Part shown: piece after piece, positions 1 through 7,609 of the stretch | Layout of the letters: each line of letters starts with the position of its first letter | Numbering within the stretch: position 1 is the stretch's first letter | Assembly: GCA_002405485.1 (NCBI GenBank) | Contig: DHLW01000129.1 | Coordinates: forward strand, 12,699-30,156 | Direction of reading: 5' to 3' | DNA length: 17,458 nt | Source: Phycisphaerales bacterium UBA4658 | GTDB taxonomy: Bacteria > Planctomycetota > Phycisphaerae > Phycisphaerales > UBA1924 | Notes under the pieces: model-generated | What the model saw: the letters and a program-made list of their open reading frames with translations, nothing else | The model's database searches: none | Told to the model about the DNA's origin: nothing | Program-made: the position numbers and the translations under genes

Positions 1-502
1 GGCGCAGGGCCGAACCGACAACCTTCTTGGCAACCCAATCCACGACGTCCCACCAGCCCGAGTCGCTGATCAGACGCTTAAACAGTGGGAGGTGCGCGGG
101 GGTGTGATGCTCGGGAAACCGGGCGGCGTACTCGCACGCCGCGTAGAAGTACTCGCGAGCACCGGCATAGACCGGCGGGCACATCTTCGTCCCCGATCGT
201 GGAGGGATCGTCGATGCCCGAATGGCCTCATCACGCTCACGACCACCCGTCCCGAGGTGCCACAGCGCCAGCACATTGGCCCGATACGCCCGGTCGTCCG
301 CCGGCGGAAACTCCACGCACAAATCGTCAAAAACGGGCTCCCGCCTTGGAGCGGAGACCCCCAGAAACGGCTGCGTTGTTCGCATGTACGCGGCCATCTC
401 CCGCGCCGAATGCTGATCCTGAAGCGCCTCGAGTCGATGCACAGCCGCGCTCACCAGCGTGGGCTTGGCCGAGTCAGAGGTTCCCCCGGACAGGTCCGGC
501 AT
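1..502 (-). CDS. DNA alkylation repair glycosylase, AlkD-like (partial, C-terminus off the left edge)
   Basis: Enzymes of this HEAT-repeat family excise N3- and N7-alkylated purines from DNA. Reading the minus strand from an ATG at 502 gives 167 uninterrupted codons that run off the window. The N-terminal region carries the family's early signature (YMRTTQPFLGVSAPRRE, about residues 39-55). An ALWHLG helix follows near residue 80, and SGWWDVVDWV lies near residues 149-158. W151 and D155 have the same spacing as the DNA-binding and catalytic Trp/Asp pair (W109/D113) of Bacillus cereus AlkD. No strong ribosome binding site precedes the ATG, and the frame stays open further upstream, so the start is chosen by family length. 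The gene is co-directional with the efflux block but separated from it by about 410 bases and a hairpin, so it is probably a separate unit. The family call is fairly secure. The substrate range is unknown. Confidence 0.82.
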   Translation of the reverse strand, partial: MPDLSGGTSDSAKPTLVSAAVHRLEALQDQHSAREMAAYMRTTQPFLGVSAPRREPVFDDLCVEFPPADDRAYRANVLALWHLGTGGRERDEAIRASTIPPRSGTKMCPPVYAGAREYFYAACEYAARFPEHHTPAHLPLFKRLISDSGWWDVVDWVAKKVVGSALR

Positions 503-916
503 CGTGGAAGAGAGGATACCTTGATTCTGGATGCCGGCACAACTCGAATCGGTCGAGATTCTGGAGACTGGATCCGGAGGCGCCTTTTCGGGATGGCCGG
601 GACGCGCGATGCGTGCGGATTCCGGTCCATGGCTGCCGCCGCGCACAGCACTGGCCCGACGACCCCGAACACTGCCTCTGCCGCGGACCGACATGGACGT
701 CGGCATCATCGCGATCCGCCCCCGGCGCTTGCTGAAGAACTTGCGTGTTCCGCTGCCGAGCCCGCCAGCCGAGGGCTGGTCACCATGCTGGAGCTGCGGG
801 AATGGCCACAACCAGGCCCACCATCGATCGGATGGCCTCGAGCTTGAGGCCATCCGATCGCGTGACCCGTGGCCAGGCAGGGCCTGACTCACTCGGCTCG
901 TGTGGACCAGACGCAC
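503..916. other. Intergenic region between the efflux block and the alkylation repair gene
   Basis: I find no convincing gene here. Open frames exist on both strands, but their translations are rich in Arg, Pro and Ser, match no family I recognise, and partly overlap the repair gene. The stretch must carry the 3' end of the efflux transcript and probably a promoter for the repair gene, though no clear -35/-10 pair stands out. The only strong structure is the hairpin at 825-860. Confidence 0.5.
825..860 (-). terminator. Perfect 15-bp stem-loop after the efflux block
   Basis: CGATCGGATGGCCTC (825-839) and its exact reverse complement (846-860) enclose the six-base loop GAGCTT. The hairpin lies 57 bases beyond the stop codon of the outer-membrane efflux gene, in the direction of its transcription. 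Neither side has a T-run, so it is not a canonical intrinsic terminator. It could stop transcription with Rho, stabilise the mRNA 3' end, or be a protein-binding palindrome. Confidence 0.5.
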
Positions 917-2416
917 TCATGGCCCGACCGCGGGATCATCAGGCCCAGTCGAACGGGCCACTGGCGCGTCGGTGGGCGGCTCGAACGCCTCCCATCCGCC
1001 GCCCAGCGCCTTGTAGATCGCGACCAGGTTGCTGGTCACGGCACGTCGGCTGTCGATGACGGCGTCCTCGCTTAGGAACAAGCCGCGCTGCGAGTCCAGC
1101 ACTCGCTGGAAGTCCGCCAGACCAGCGGTATAGAGCTGGTTCGCGAGATCGAAGGCCCGCTGATTCGACGCGAGGGAGGCTTCGAGACTTCTCAATCGCG
1201 CCTGCTCTCGCGTGTACGCCACCAGCGCATTCTCAACGTCCTCGAAGCTCCGCAGCAGGACCGACTCGTATCTCGTCAGCGCCTGTTCAGTCCGGGCCTC
1301 CTGCACCTTGATGTTCTGGCGGATCCGACCCCATTCAAGAATCGGCCAACGCATCGACGGCCCGAACGACCAGAACCGACTCGAGCCATCGAGCAGACTC
1401 GGGACCTTCTCGGATGCGAATCCGAAAGAACCCGTGAGCGAGAAGCGCGGGAAGAGATCGCTGGTCGCCACCCCGATCCGGGCCGTCGCCGCCGCGATCT
1501 CGCGCTCCGCCTGCCGGATGTCCGGTCGACGTCTGAGCAGATCCGATGGAAGGCCGATCGGAATCTCGCCGCTCACCGTCGGAATCGCGCTGGGCGGCGA
1601 CAACTCCGCGATCAGGCTCGTGGGCTGCTGCCCAAGCAGCACACCCAGCCGGTGCATCGCCTCCTGCATGCCCTGATCCAATCTGGGAACCTGGGACTGG
1701 ACCGATGCCAGCGAACTCTCGGCCTGTGCGACGTCAAGATCACTCGTCAAGCCCGCCTTGAACCTCGAACGAGTCAGTTCCAGGGTCTCCTGCTGGATCG
1801 CGATGTTCTTTCGGGCGATGTTCAAGCGCTGCTGGAACCCGCGAAGCTCCACGTAGTTTCGCGCCACCTCGGCAACCAGAACCACCAGCACGTCCCGCCG
1901 AGCCTGCTCTACGGCCTGGATGTCAGCGTCGGCGGCCTCGACGTTGCGGGCGATGCGGCCGAACACGTCGATCTCCCACGATGCGTCGAACCCGCCCTGG
2001 AAGAGGTTGTACGCGTCATTGGAACCAAAGCCGCTCTGCTCGGTCGTCCGCGATTGCTGCTGCCTTGCCGCCTGAGCGTCGAGCGACACCTGCGGATAGG
2101 CGTCGGCGGCCACCACGCCGCGCTGCGCTCGTGCCTCTCGCACTCGCGCGGTCGCCAGCCGAAGGTCAAGATTGCTCATCGCCGCACGCCGGATCAACGC
2201 ATCCAACGTTGGATCGCCGAGCATCCCCCACCACTCGGCGTTGACCGCCGACGCCGAGGCGACGCTGCTCGCCTCGAATCCCTCCGTTCCGGTGTGCGTG
2301 AACGCCTCGGGAACTGCGTTGTCCGGGGGCGCATAGCTCGGTCCAACGGCGCATCCGCTCAAGGCAAGTCCCGCCACGAGAGCGAGACTTCCTGCGATCA
2401 TCATCTGACTGGTCAT
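917..2416 (-). CDS. Outer-membrane efflux lipoprotein, NodT/OprM family (TolC-like channel)
   Basis: This is the outer-membrane duct of a tripartite efflux pump. The 499-residue protein begins with a lipoprotein signal ending in LSGC (Cys22), followed by AVGPSYAPP, the usual opening of NodT-type channels. Two outer-membrane-efflux repeats of long helices follow. The second contains LLRRRPDIRQAEREIAAATARIGVATSDLFP, typical of the family near the middle of the chain. Length matches the family norm (450-500). The frame is open well upstream into the preceding gene, but the ATG at 2416 is preferred: it directly starts the lipoprotein signal and has GGAG about 10 bases upstream. It sits 32 bases after the HlyD adaptor stop and is the last gene of the block. 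It is the only channel gene in the window, so it may serve both the ABC and RND pumps (inference). Confidence 0.93.
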   Translation of the reverse strand: MTSQMMIAGSLALVAGLALSGCAVGPSYAPPDNAVPEAFTHTGTEGFEASSVASASAVNAEWWGMLGDPTLDALIRRAAMSNLDLRLATARVREARAQRGVVAADAYPQVSLDAQAARQQQSRTTEQSGFGSNDAYNLFQGGFDASWEIDVFGRIARNVEAADADIQAVEQARRDVLVVLVAEVARNYVELRGFQQRLNIARKNIAIQQETLELTRSRFKAGLTSDLDVAQAESSLASVQSQVPRLDQGMQEAMHRLGVLLGQQPTSLIAELSPPSAIPTVSGEIPIGLPSDLLRRRPDIRQAEREIAAATARIGVATSDLFPRFSLTGSFGFASEKVPSLLDGSSRFWSFGPSMRWPILEWGRIRQNIKVQEARTEQALTRYESVLLRSFEDVENALVAYTREQARLRSLEASLASNQRAFDLANQLYTAGLADFQRVLDSQRGLFLSEDAVIDSRRAVTSNLVAIYKALGGGWEAFEPPTDAPVARSTGPDDPAVGP

Positions 2417-2448
2417 GGTGGCTGCTCCAACGGAAGTGCGAAGAGGGA

Positions 2449-3585
2449 TCAGTTGCTCGCGGGTGCCTGAGGGACCGACGCCGGCCGCGGAGCCCCGAAT
2501 CGCGCGCCGGCCAGCGGCGGGGCTTTGATGAACACGTCCATCTGCTGTCCTACGAACACGCGGACCGACTTCTCCGGCGAGGACTCGGATCGGACCGAGT
2601 CGGGCTTGAACGCGTAAATCACCTGCAGCACGCGCGTATCCACGCGCTCCCCGCTTGAGCCGGTGAGCGACCGCTTCGGAATCACATACGGCTCGAATCG
2701 AACGAACGAAATGGGCGTGCGAAAGTCCGAGTTCCCGCGGACAAACGCCACGCCCTCTGCGCCCGACGCCACGCGCCACGCGTCGTTCTCGTCGATGTCG
2801 ACACGGATGTGCAGCGTGCTCGTGTCGCCCAGGGTCATCAGGTTCTCAGCGCTCCCGCCGGATGCATACTCACCGACGCGCACGTTCACCTTCAGCACCT
2901 CCGCCGCGACGGGCGCCAAGACCGTCAGACGCTCGATCTCCGTCTTCACCCGTCCAGCCTCCGACTGAGCGGCGGCGAGACTCGCTCGGGCGATCTCCAG
3001 GTCCGGCTTCCACGCCCCGGCCTTCAGAAGGTTGAGCTGCGCCTTGGACTCGATCACCCGCGTCCGGGCCGTCTGCACCGCAAACCGGCGACGGGACAGC
3101 TCCTCGGCGCTCACCGCACGCTTGTCCGGCACGTTCTCCCACATCGCAAGCTGCGCTTCCAGGTCCGCCACCTGGCTTTCAGCCTCGCGCACCCGTGCCT
3201 CGGCGGGCGGCACGTCCTCAGCCCTCGGCAAGGAGGTGAGCCGCTCGATCTGTGACGCAGCGACCGCGACCGCCGCCTCGCGCATCGCCAGCTCCGCACG
3301 CAGCGACCGATCATCGATCGCAAACAGCGGATCGCCCGCCTTCACGCGATCCCCCGCCTTCACAAACACGCGCGTCACGATCCCGGGGACATTCGTCCCC
3401 ACCGCGATGAACTCCGTGCTCGGCTCCACAAGACCTGCGCCCGGCACCTGGGACTCGTACGGCGAGGACGCCGGCTGAACCACCGGCGGGCTCACCATCT
3501 GCGGCTTGTTCTGCGCCATCACCGTGTACACCGCGAGCGCCACACCGGCAATCGCAAGGAGCGGCAGAAGAAACTTGGTCATCAT
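2449..3585 (-). CDS. HlyD-family periplasmic adaptor (membrane fusion protein) of an ABC exporter
   Basis: This adaptor would link the inner-membrane ABC permeases to the outer-membrane channel. The 378-residue protein has one N-terminal membrane span or uncleaved signal (about residues 4-24, FLLPLLAIAGVALAVYTVMAQ). A barrel/lipoyl half follows (VGTNVPGIVTRVFVKAGDRVKAGDPLFAIDDRS, about 62-95). Next come a long helical hairpin rich in Ala, Glu and Arg (about 95-220), the returning lipoyl half (LTVLAPVAAEVLKVNVRVGEYA) and a beta-barrel domain. The start at 3585 is supported by GTGGAG about 8 bases upstream; the next codon is also ATG. It lies between the ATPase (102 bases upstream) and the channel gene, the order expected for a DevB/MacA-like adaptor. 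The coiled-coil layout and ABC context argue against an RND adaptor. The exported compound is unknown. Confidence 0.9.
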   Translation of the reverse strand: MMTKFLLPLLAIAGVALAVYTVMAQNKPQMVSPPVVQPASSPYESQVPGAGLVEPSTEFIAVGTNVPGIVTRVFVKAGDRVKAGDPLFAIDDRSLRAELAMREAAVAVAASQIERLTSLPRAEDVPPAEARVREAESQVADLEAQLAMWENVPDKRAVSAEELSRRRFAVQTARTRVIESKAQLNLLKAGAWKPDLEIARASLAAAQSEAGRVKTEIERLTVLAPVAAEVLKVNVRVGEYASGGSAENLMTLGDTSTLHIRVDIDENDAWRVASGAEGVAFVRGNSDFRTPISFVRFEPYVIPKRSLTGSSGERVDTRVLQVIYAFKPDSVRSESSPEKSVRVFVGQQMDVFIKAPPLAGARFGAPRPASVPQAPASN

Positions 3586-3687
3586 CGTTCACACTCCACG
3601 TTCACGTGCTCTTGTCCTGCCACAGAACCCCGACCCATCCCGCCCCCGTCCACGTCCCCGCATCGCTGAACTGCTCAACGTCGAGGA

Positions 3688-4473
3688 TCACGCGTGCGCG
3701 TCGCCCCCGCTGGCTCCGATGCTCGCCGAGGGGTTCCTTACGACATCCACGATCCGCCCATCGTCCATCTTGAAGATGCGATCCGCAAACCCGAAGATGC
3801 GGGCGTCGTGCGTCACGATCACCAGAGCCCGATCCTCATCCAGCGCGACGTTCTTGAGCAGTCGCATCACCGTATGCCCAGTCTCATGATCCAGGGCGCT
3901 GGTCGGCTCGTCACAGACGATCAGCCGCGGCCGATGCACCATCGCCCGGGCAATCGCCACACGCTGCTGCTGCCCTCCCGACAGCTGCTTGGGCAGACTC
4001 TCCGTCCGCTCTCCAAGTCCGACTCGGTCGAGCATCTCCTTGGCTGCCTTGATTGCCGCTGCGTGGGCCACGCCATTGATGAGCAGGGGCACTGCGACGT
4101 TCTGGGCCGCCGTGAGCGCAGGCAGCAGGTTGAACTGCTGGAACACAAAGCCCACCGTCTGCCCGCGAAAACGGGTCTTCTGCCGAGCGGACATCGTCGC
4201 GAAGTCCTGCCCGAACACACGGCACTCGCCCTCATCTCGATCGAGAATGCCCGCAACCACCGAGATGAGCGTGGTCTTGCCGCAACCGGATGGTCCGACA
4301 AGCATCGCAAGCTCGCCCAGTCTCACATCCAGATCGATTCCCCGAAGCGCGCGAATCGTGTTCCCACCGGCGGTGAACCCCTTGGTCACGCCGCTGCAGT
4401 GGATCGCCAGCCCGCGACCGGCGGTCTCATGGATGCGTGCGGCTTGGGGATGCTCATTCATGATCGAGGTCAT
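3688..4473 (-). CDS. ABC transporter ATP-binding protein, MacB/LolD/DevA type
   Basis: This is the cytoplasmic ATPase that powers the FtsX-type permeases. All motifs are intact in the 261 residues: Walker A GPSGCGKTT (60-68), Q-loop FQQFNLLP (111-118), signature LSGGQ (164-168), Walker B LIVCDE (184-189), D-loop SALD, and the switch histidine H222 in VTHD. The sequence around the Q-loop and signature is typical of the MacB/LolD subfamily, which drives mechanotransmission or periplasm-facing export rather than ordinary uptake. The start is uncertain between the ATG at 4473 and a second ATG at 4461; neither has a clear ribosome binding site. The stop of the preceding permease is only 18 bases upstream. 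It is the sole ATPase in the window and has three permease paralogues nearby. Confidence 0.95.
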   Translation of the reverse strand: MTSIMNEHPQAARIHETAGRGLAIHCSGVTKGFTAGGNTIRALRGIDLDVRLGELAMLVGPSGCGKTTLISVVAGILDRDEGECRVFGQDFATMSARQKTRFRGQTVGFVFQQFNLLPALTAAQNVAVPLLINGVAHAAAIKAAKEMLDRVGLGERTESLPKQLSGGQQQRVAIARAMVHRPRLIVCDEPTSALDHETGHTVMRLLKNVALDEDRALVIVTHDARIFGFADRIFKMDDGRIVDVVRNPSASIGASGGDAHA

Positions 4474-4491
4474 CGTGAAATACCCGTTGGG

Positions 4492-5679
4492 TCAGGACTT
4501 GAACACAATTGCCGGTTCGAGACGCAGGACCTTTGCGATGCTCGCCGCGCCAGCAAGCAGACAGATCGCAACCAGCGCAACACCCCCGACCACGGGGATG
4601 TGCCAGGTCATCAGGAACGCCAGATCCGTGGCCTGGATGATCTTGCCCATGAGCACGGTGATCCCCAGCCCAAGCCCGTACCCCAGCAGCGCGACGATGA
4701 GCACCTGCACCATCATCATGCGGACGAGGGTTCCGTTCCCCGCTCCCATCGCCTTGAGTGCGCCGTACTGCTTCAGGTTGTCGAGCGTGAAGGCGTAGAG
4801 TGTCTGTGCAGCCACCAGCAGCCCGATCACAAAGCCCATGCCCACCGCAAGCCCGAAGTTCACAAGGATCCCGGTCTTCTCCAGGATGTAGGTCATTGTC
4901 AGCTTCTCGAACTGCGGTCCGGTGAGCGCTTGCAGCCCGGTCGCTTCCGTCACCGCTCTGGCCACCGCGTGCGGATCAGATCCGCTCTTGATCTTCACGA
5001 GCACGAAGCTCATCAGCCGACGCTCCGGCGGGGCAAACGTGAGCGCTCGGGAATAGGTCGTGTACACGACCGGGTCCCAGAAGAAGCTCCTGCTCAGCTT
5101 CATCGTGCCCGCCACACGCAGCTCGAAATCGTTCACGGACAGACGGTCGCCCACGCGGAGTGGCTGGGGATCATCCGCGAACCTTCCCCTGGTGAGCAGC
5201 AGCTTCGTGTCCGCGTCCCTTGCATCGATGAACACCGCCTTGTCAGCGCGAAGATCCTCGAGCCGCCCCTCCACCATGACCGCCGGCCCGCCCACAAGGG
5301 TCGCATCGTCGATCCCCACCACGATCATGTTCAGTTTGCGACCGTCGGGAAGCTGTGCCTTGAGCCAGTTCTTGTAGATGGGCACCGCCCACTCCACGCC
5401 CTCCACGCCACGCACCCGGAACAGGGCCGTGTCCTGGAGCGCCTTGCCGTCCTCGCTGAACTCCACTTCCGGATCCATCACCCAAAGGTCGGCCTGTCCG
5501 GTGTCGCGGATGAACGCGCCCGTCTGGTCGGCCATGCCCACCAGGATCGACGCCTGCTGCGTGATGAGCAGCGTCGCAAAGGCCAGCCCGGCGACGAGCG
5601 CGACGTACTTCAGTCGGTCGCCCACCAGCATCAGGATGGCCACGAAGTTCATGCCCACCGGAACACTCCGATCCTTCAT
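4492..5679 (-). CDS. FtsX-type ABC transporter permease (paralogue 2 of 3)
   Basis: This is an inner-membrane subunit of the ABC exporter. The architecture is that of FtsX/MacB/DevC proteins. A first span lies in YVALVAGLAFATLLITQQASILVGM. A large periplasmic domain of about 220 residues follows (WVMDPEVEF, GVEWAVPIYKNW, VVYTTYSRA). Three C-terminal spans then surround the conserved LDNLKQYGALKAMGAGN cytoplasmic loop, and the protein ends LRLEPAIVFKS. The start used here is the ATG at 5679, which overlaps the previous stop as TGATG and suggests translational coupling (395 residues). Alignment with the two paralogues, which begin MNF/MNL, favours the internal ATG at 5652 (386 residues); neither has a convincing ribosome binding site. 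It is followed 18 bases later by the ATPase, so it is the most likely direct partner of that enzyme. It resembles paralogue 3 more than its neighbour, paralogue 1. Confidence 0.9.
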   Translation of the reverse strand: MKDRSVPVGMNFVAILMLVGDRLKYVALVAGLAFATLLITQQASILVGMADQTGAFIRDTGQADLWVMDPEVEFSEDGKALQDTALFRVRGVEGVEWAVPIYKNWLKAQLPDGRKLNMIVVGIDDATLVGGPAVMVEGRLEDLRADKAVFIDARDADTKLLLTRGRFADDPQPLRVGDRLSVNDFELRVAGTMKLSRSFFWDPVVYTTYSRALTFAPPERRLMSFVLVKIKSGSDPHAVARAVTEATGLQALTGPQFEKLTMTYILEKTGILVNFGLAVGMGFVIGLLVAAQTLYAFTLDNLKQYGALKAMGAGNGTLVRMMMVQVLIVALLGYGLGLGITVLMGKIIQATDLAFLMTWHIPVVGGVALVAICLLAGAASIAKVLRLEPAIVFKS

Positions 5680-6833
5680 CAACCGCGAAACACCAGTGCC
5701 GGCTGCACCCTGAGGACCTTGGCCACGCCCGCCGCGGTCGCGCACAGGATCACCAGCACGATCACCATCGCCGTCAGCCCCAGCACCTCCCAGTGCAGAT
5801 CGAACTCCAGGTCGGTCCCGATGTAGTACACGAAGAACGCCGCCGTCAGCCCCACGCCCACCGCAAACCCCTGCACGCCCACCACGCTCGCCTGCAGCAG
5901 CACCATCCTCACGAGCTGCATCGTGCTGGCACCCATCGCCTTGAGCGCGGCGAGCGTGCGCAGATTGTCCAGGATGAACAGATAGAAGGTCTGGCCGCTG
6001 ATGGCGATCCCCACGATGCAGCCCAGCAGCACCGTCACGCCGAAGTTCACCGGGATGCCCGTGTTTCGTATGTAGTAGCCGATCGTCTTGAACCCGAACT
6101 CGCGACGCGAATAGGCGTTCAGTCCCGTCGCGTCGGCGATCGCCGACTTCACCAGCGCCACATCCGCACCGGGCTGTGTTCGAGCCAGCACGTACGAGAT
6201 CGTCCGCCGCTCCGGCGGCGCGATCGACTGCGCCCGCGTCAGCGTCGTGTAGATGATCGGCTGGCTGAGAAACGGCCTCGGATTGTGGCTGATCCCCACG
6301 ATCCGGCACTGCCGGTCGTTCAACTCGATCCAGTCCCCCACGCCCGGCACACGAAGCGCACCATCGGCGCCCCGCACCGAGAGCAGCTTCTGAGCGTCCA
6401 GGTGATCGATGATCACCGCGTCCGGAAGCCGAAGATCCTCAACGGCTCCCTCGACCATCTGTGACGGACCGCCGATGAGCGTCGCGTCATCCAGCCCCAC
6501 CACGATGCAGGTCCGCGACTTGCCTCCCTCCAGCCGTGCCTTGATCGTGGTCCTCACCATCGGCACCGCCCACTCGACCCCGCCCACGCCGCGCACCCGA
6601 TCCGCCGCCGTGTCCGCGAGCGGCCGAACATCCTCGACGAACTCCGTCGCAGCATCCGCGACGATCAGATCGGCATGGTCAAGCGTCTGAAAGACGCTTC
6701 GCGTCCGGCTCATGAGCCCGACGAAGATCGTCACCTGGTGGCTGATGAGCAACGCCGACAGCATCACCCCGAAGACGATGCCGAGGTACTTGGCCCGATC
6801 ACCCGTGAGCATGCGAAGGGCAATGAAGTTCAC
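5679..6833 (-). CDS. FtsX-type ABC transporter permease (paralogue 1 of 3, divergent)
   Basis: This is a 384-residue inner-membrane permease with the same layout as the other two: a first span near YLGIVFGVMLSALLISHQVTIFVG, a periplasmic domain, and three C-terminal spans around LDNLRTLAALKAMGAST, ending LRVQPALVFRG. Translation appears to start at a GTG (6833) that overlaps the stop of the TetR gene by four bases (GTGA), so expression is probably coupled to the regulator. The sequence has drifted from its paralogues. WVMDP is replaced by IVADA, the conserved RVRGVEG by RVRGVGG, and the DNLKQ loop by DNLRT. It may form a heteromeric permease with the next gene, or have a specialised role. The family is secure; the partnering is inferred. 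Confidence 0.9.
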   Translation of the reverse strand: MNFIALRMLTGDRAKYLGIVFGVMLSALLISHQVTIFVGLMSRTRSVFQTLDHADLIVADAATEFVEDVRPLADTAADRVRGVGGVEWAVPMVRTTIKARLEGGKSRTCIVVGLDDATLIGGPSQMVEGAVEDLRLPDAVIIDHLDAQKLLSVRGADGALRVPGVGDWIELNDRQCRIVGISHNPRPFLSQPIIYTTLTRAQSIAPPERRTISYVLARTQPGADVALVKSAIADATGLNAYSRREFGFKTIGYYIRNTGIPVNFGVTVLLGCIVGIAISGQTFYLFILDNLRTLAALKAMGASTMQLVRMVLLQASVVGVQGFAVGVGLTAAFFVYYIGTDLEFDLHWEVLGLTAMVIVLVILCATAAGVAKVLRVQPALVFRG

Positions 6834-7492
6834 GCCAAGCCCTCCAGATCATCGGGATTCCTGAGCAGTCCGCGAAGCATCGAACCGCACATCGCCTTGG
6901 ATCGCTTGTCCAGCGAACGCCAATCGCACCAGGGACAATCCCCGTGCGTGATCTGCAGAGACGCCACGCCGTGCACCCCCGCCCAGAGCGTCTGCGCAAG
7001 CAAGTCGGCGTCCTTGTACTCGGGCCGGAACCGCCCGCACTCAAGCGCTTCCCGAACCGCATGACGAAGGAACGCATACGCGTCCTGATCCGGGTCGTTC
7101 ATCGCCTCGATGTCCGCTTCCGTTGGCGGAGCGATCTTCCCGAGGTTGGGGGTCATGAACATCAGCCTGTAGTGGTTCGGATGCTCGATCGCGAACCGGA
7201 TGTAGCCCAGGCCCGACCGGAAGATCCGCTCAACCGGGTCGGCGACCCGGGCCAGCTTGTTGAACTGCACCGCCAGGGCCCCGAAGTCGCGGCGACACAA
7301 CTCCGCCAGAATCTCTTCCTTGTCCGAGAAGTGCGTGTACAACGCCGGAGCGGTGTACCCGATGCTCTCGGCGATCTTCCGCAGACTCACCGCCTCAAAC
7401 CCGTCACGCAGAAACATCTCCCTCGCGGCCCCGAGGATCCGCTCCTTCACCGCCTGCTGCTCCTGAACTTGACGCTCGCTCGGGGCCAGCAA
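6830..7492 (-). CDS. TetR-family transcriptional regulator (WHG-like C-terminal domain)
   Basis: This is a DNA-binding repressor-type protein of 220 residues. The TetR helix-turn-helix spans about residues 15-63 (ILGAAREMFLRDGFEAVSL, RKIAESIGYTAPALYTHFSDKEEIL). The ligand-binding half contains GYIRFAIEHPNHYRLMF, characteristic of regulators with the WHG-type C-terminal domain. The start is unusual: the first possible codon is a TTG at 7492, with GTGAGGG immediately in front and an in-frame TGA two codons upstream. A GTG at 7450 has a better placed GGAG (9-base spacing) but leaves only two residues before the first helix motif. The stop overlaps the permease start by 4 bp, tying regulator and transporter together. 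An operator-like palindrome and a candidate promoter lie just upstream, so self-repression is likely. Confidence 0.9.
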   Translation of the reverse strand: MLAPSERQVQEQQAVKERILGAAREMFLRDGFEAVSLRKIAESIGYTAPALYTHFSDKEEILAELCRRDFGALAVQFNKLARVADPVERIFRSGLGYIRFAIEHPNHYRLMFMTPNLGKIAPPTEADIEAMNDPDQDAYAFLRHAVREALECGRFRPEYKDADLLAQTLWAGVHGVASLQITHGDCPWCDWRSLDKRSKAMCGSMLRGLLRNPDDLEGLA

Positions 7493-7503
7493 CCCTCACT
7501 TGG

Positions 7504-7529
7504 TAAACACCGTTTAGTTTACACCGTTA
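7504..7529. promoter_or_regulatory. Operator-like palindrome and half-repeat before the TetR gene
   Basis: TAAAC-ACC-GTTTA (7504-7516) is a perfect 5-bp inverted repeat around three bases. A second, less regular copy of its core (TTACACCGTTA, 7519-7529) follows at once, so the core ACACCGTT occurs twice in tandem. The position, between a candidate -10 box and the TetR start, is where TetR repressors normally bind. The link to the adjacent regulator is inferred from position only. Confidence 0.55.
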
Positions 7530-7557
7530 GATTACTACACAGTGTTCGCCTTGTCCA
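7529..7557 (-). promoter_or_regulatory. Candidate promoter for the TetR-permease-ATPase-adaptor-channel genes
   Basis: On the minus strand, TGGACA (7557-7552, five of six matches to TTGACA) and TAATCT (7534-7529, three of six matches to TATAAT) are separated by 17 bases. Transcription from it would begin about 30 bases before the TetR start, inside the palindromic repeat. The -10 match is weak. No terminator is visible after the preceding permease, so read-through from upstream is also possible. Confidence 0.35.
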
Positions 7558-7609
7558 CGTTCCGGGTCCATTTTCTGCATATTTTCATCGCTCGACCGTT
7601 CTGGCCGAT

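Noticed and set aside
531..887. Possible small gene in the 503-916 gap
   Set aside because: The translation is not protein-like, there is no ribosome binding site, and the frame runs through the 825-860 hairpin.
2417..2779. N-terminal extension of the outer-membrane channel frame
   Set aside because: It overlaps the HlyD adaptor in another frame, shows no protein-like composition, and would bury the lipoprotein signal that starts at 2416.
3694..5826. 710-codon plus-strand open frame
   Set aside because: It lies antisense to the ATPase and permease 2 and has the His/Arg/Pro-rich composition typical of GC-rich antisense shadows.
5680..6309. N-terminal extension of permease 2 inside permease 1
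   Set aside because: It is an out-of-frame shadow of permease 1, rich in Arg, Gly and Asp with no membrane segments. The family start is at 5679 or 5652.
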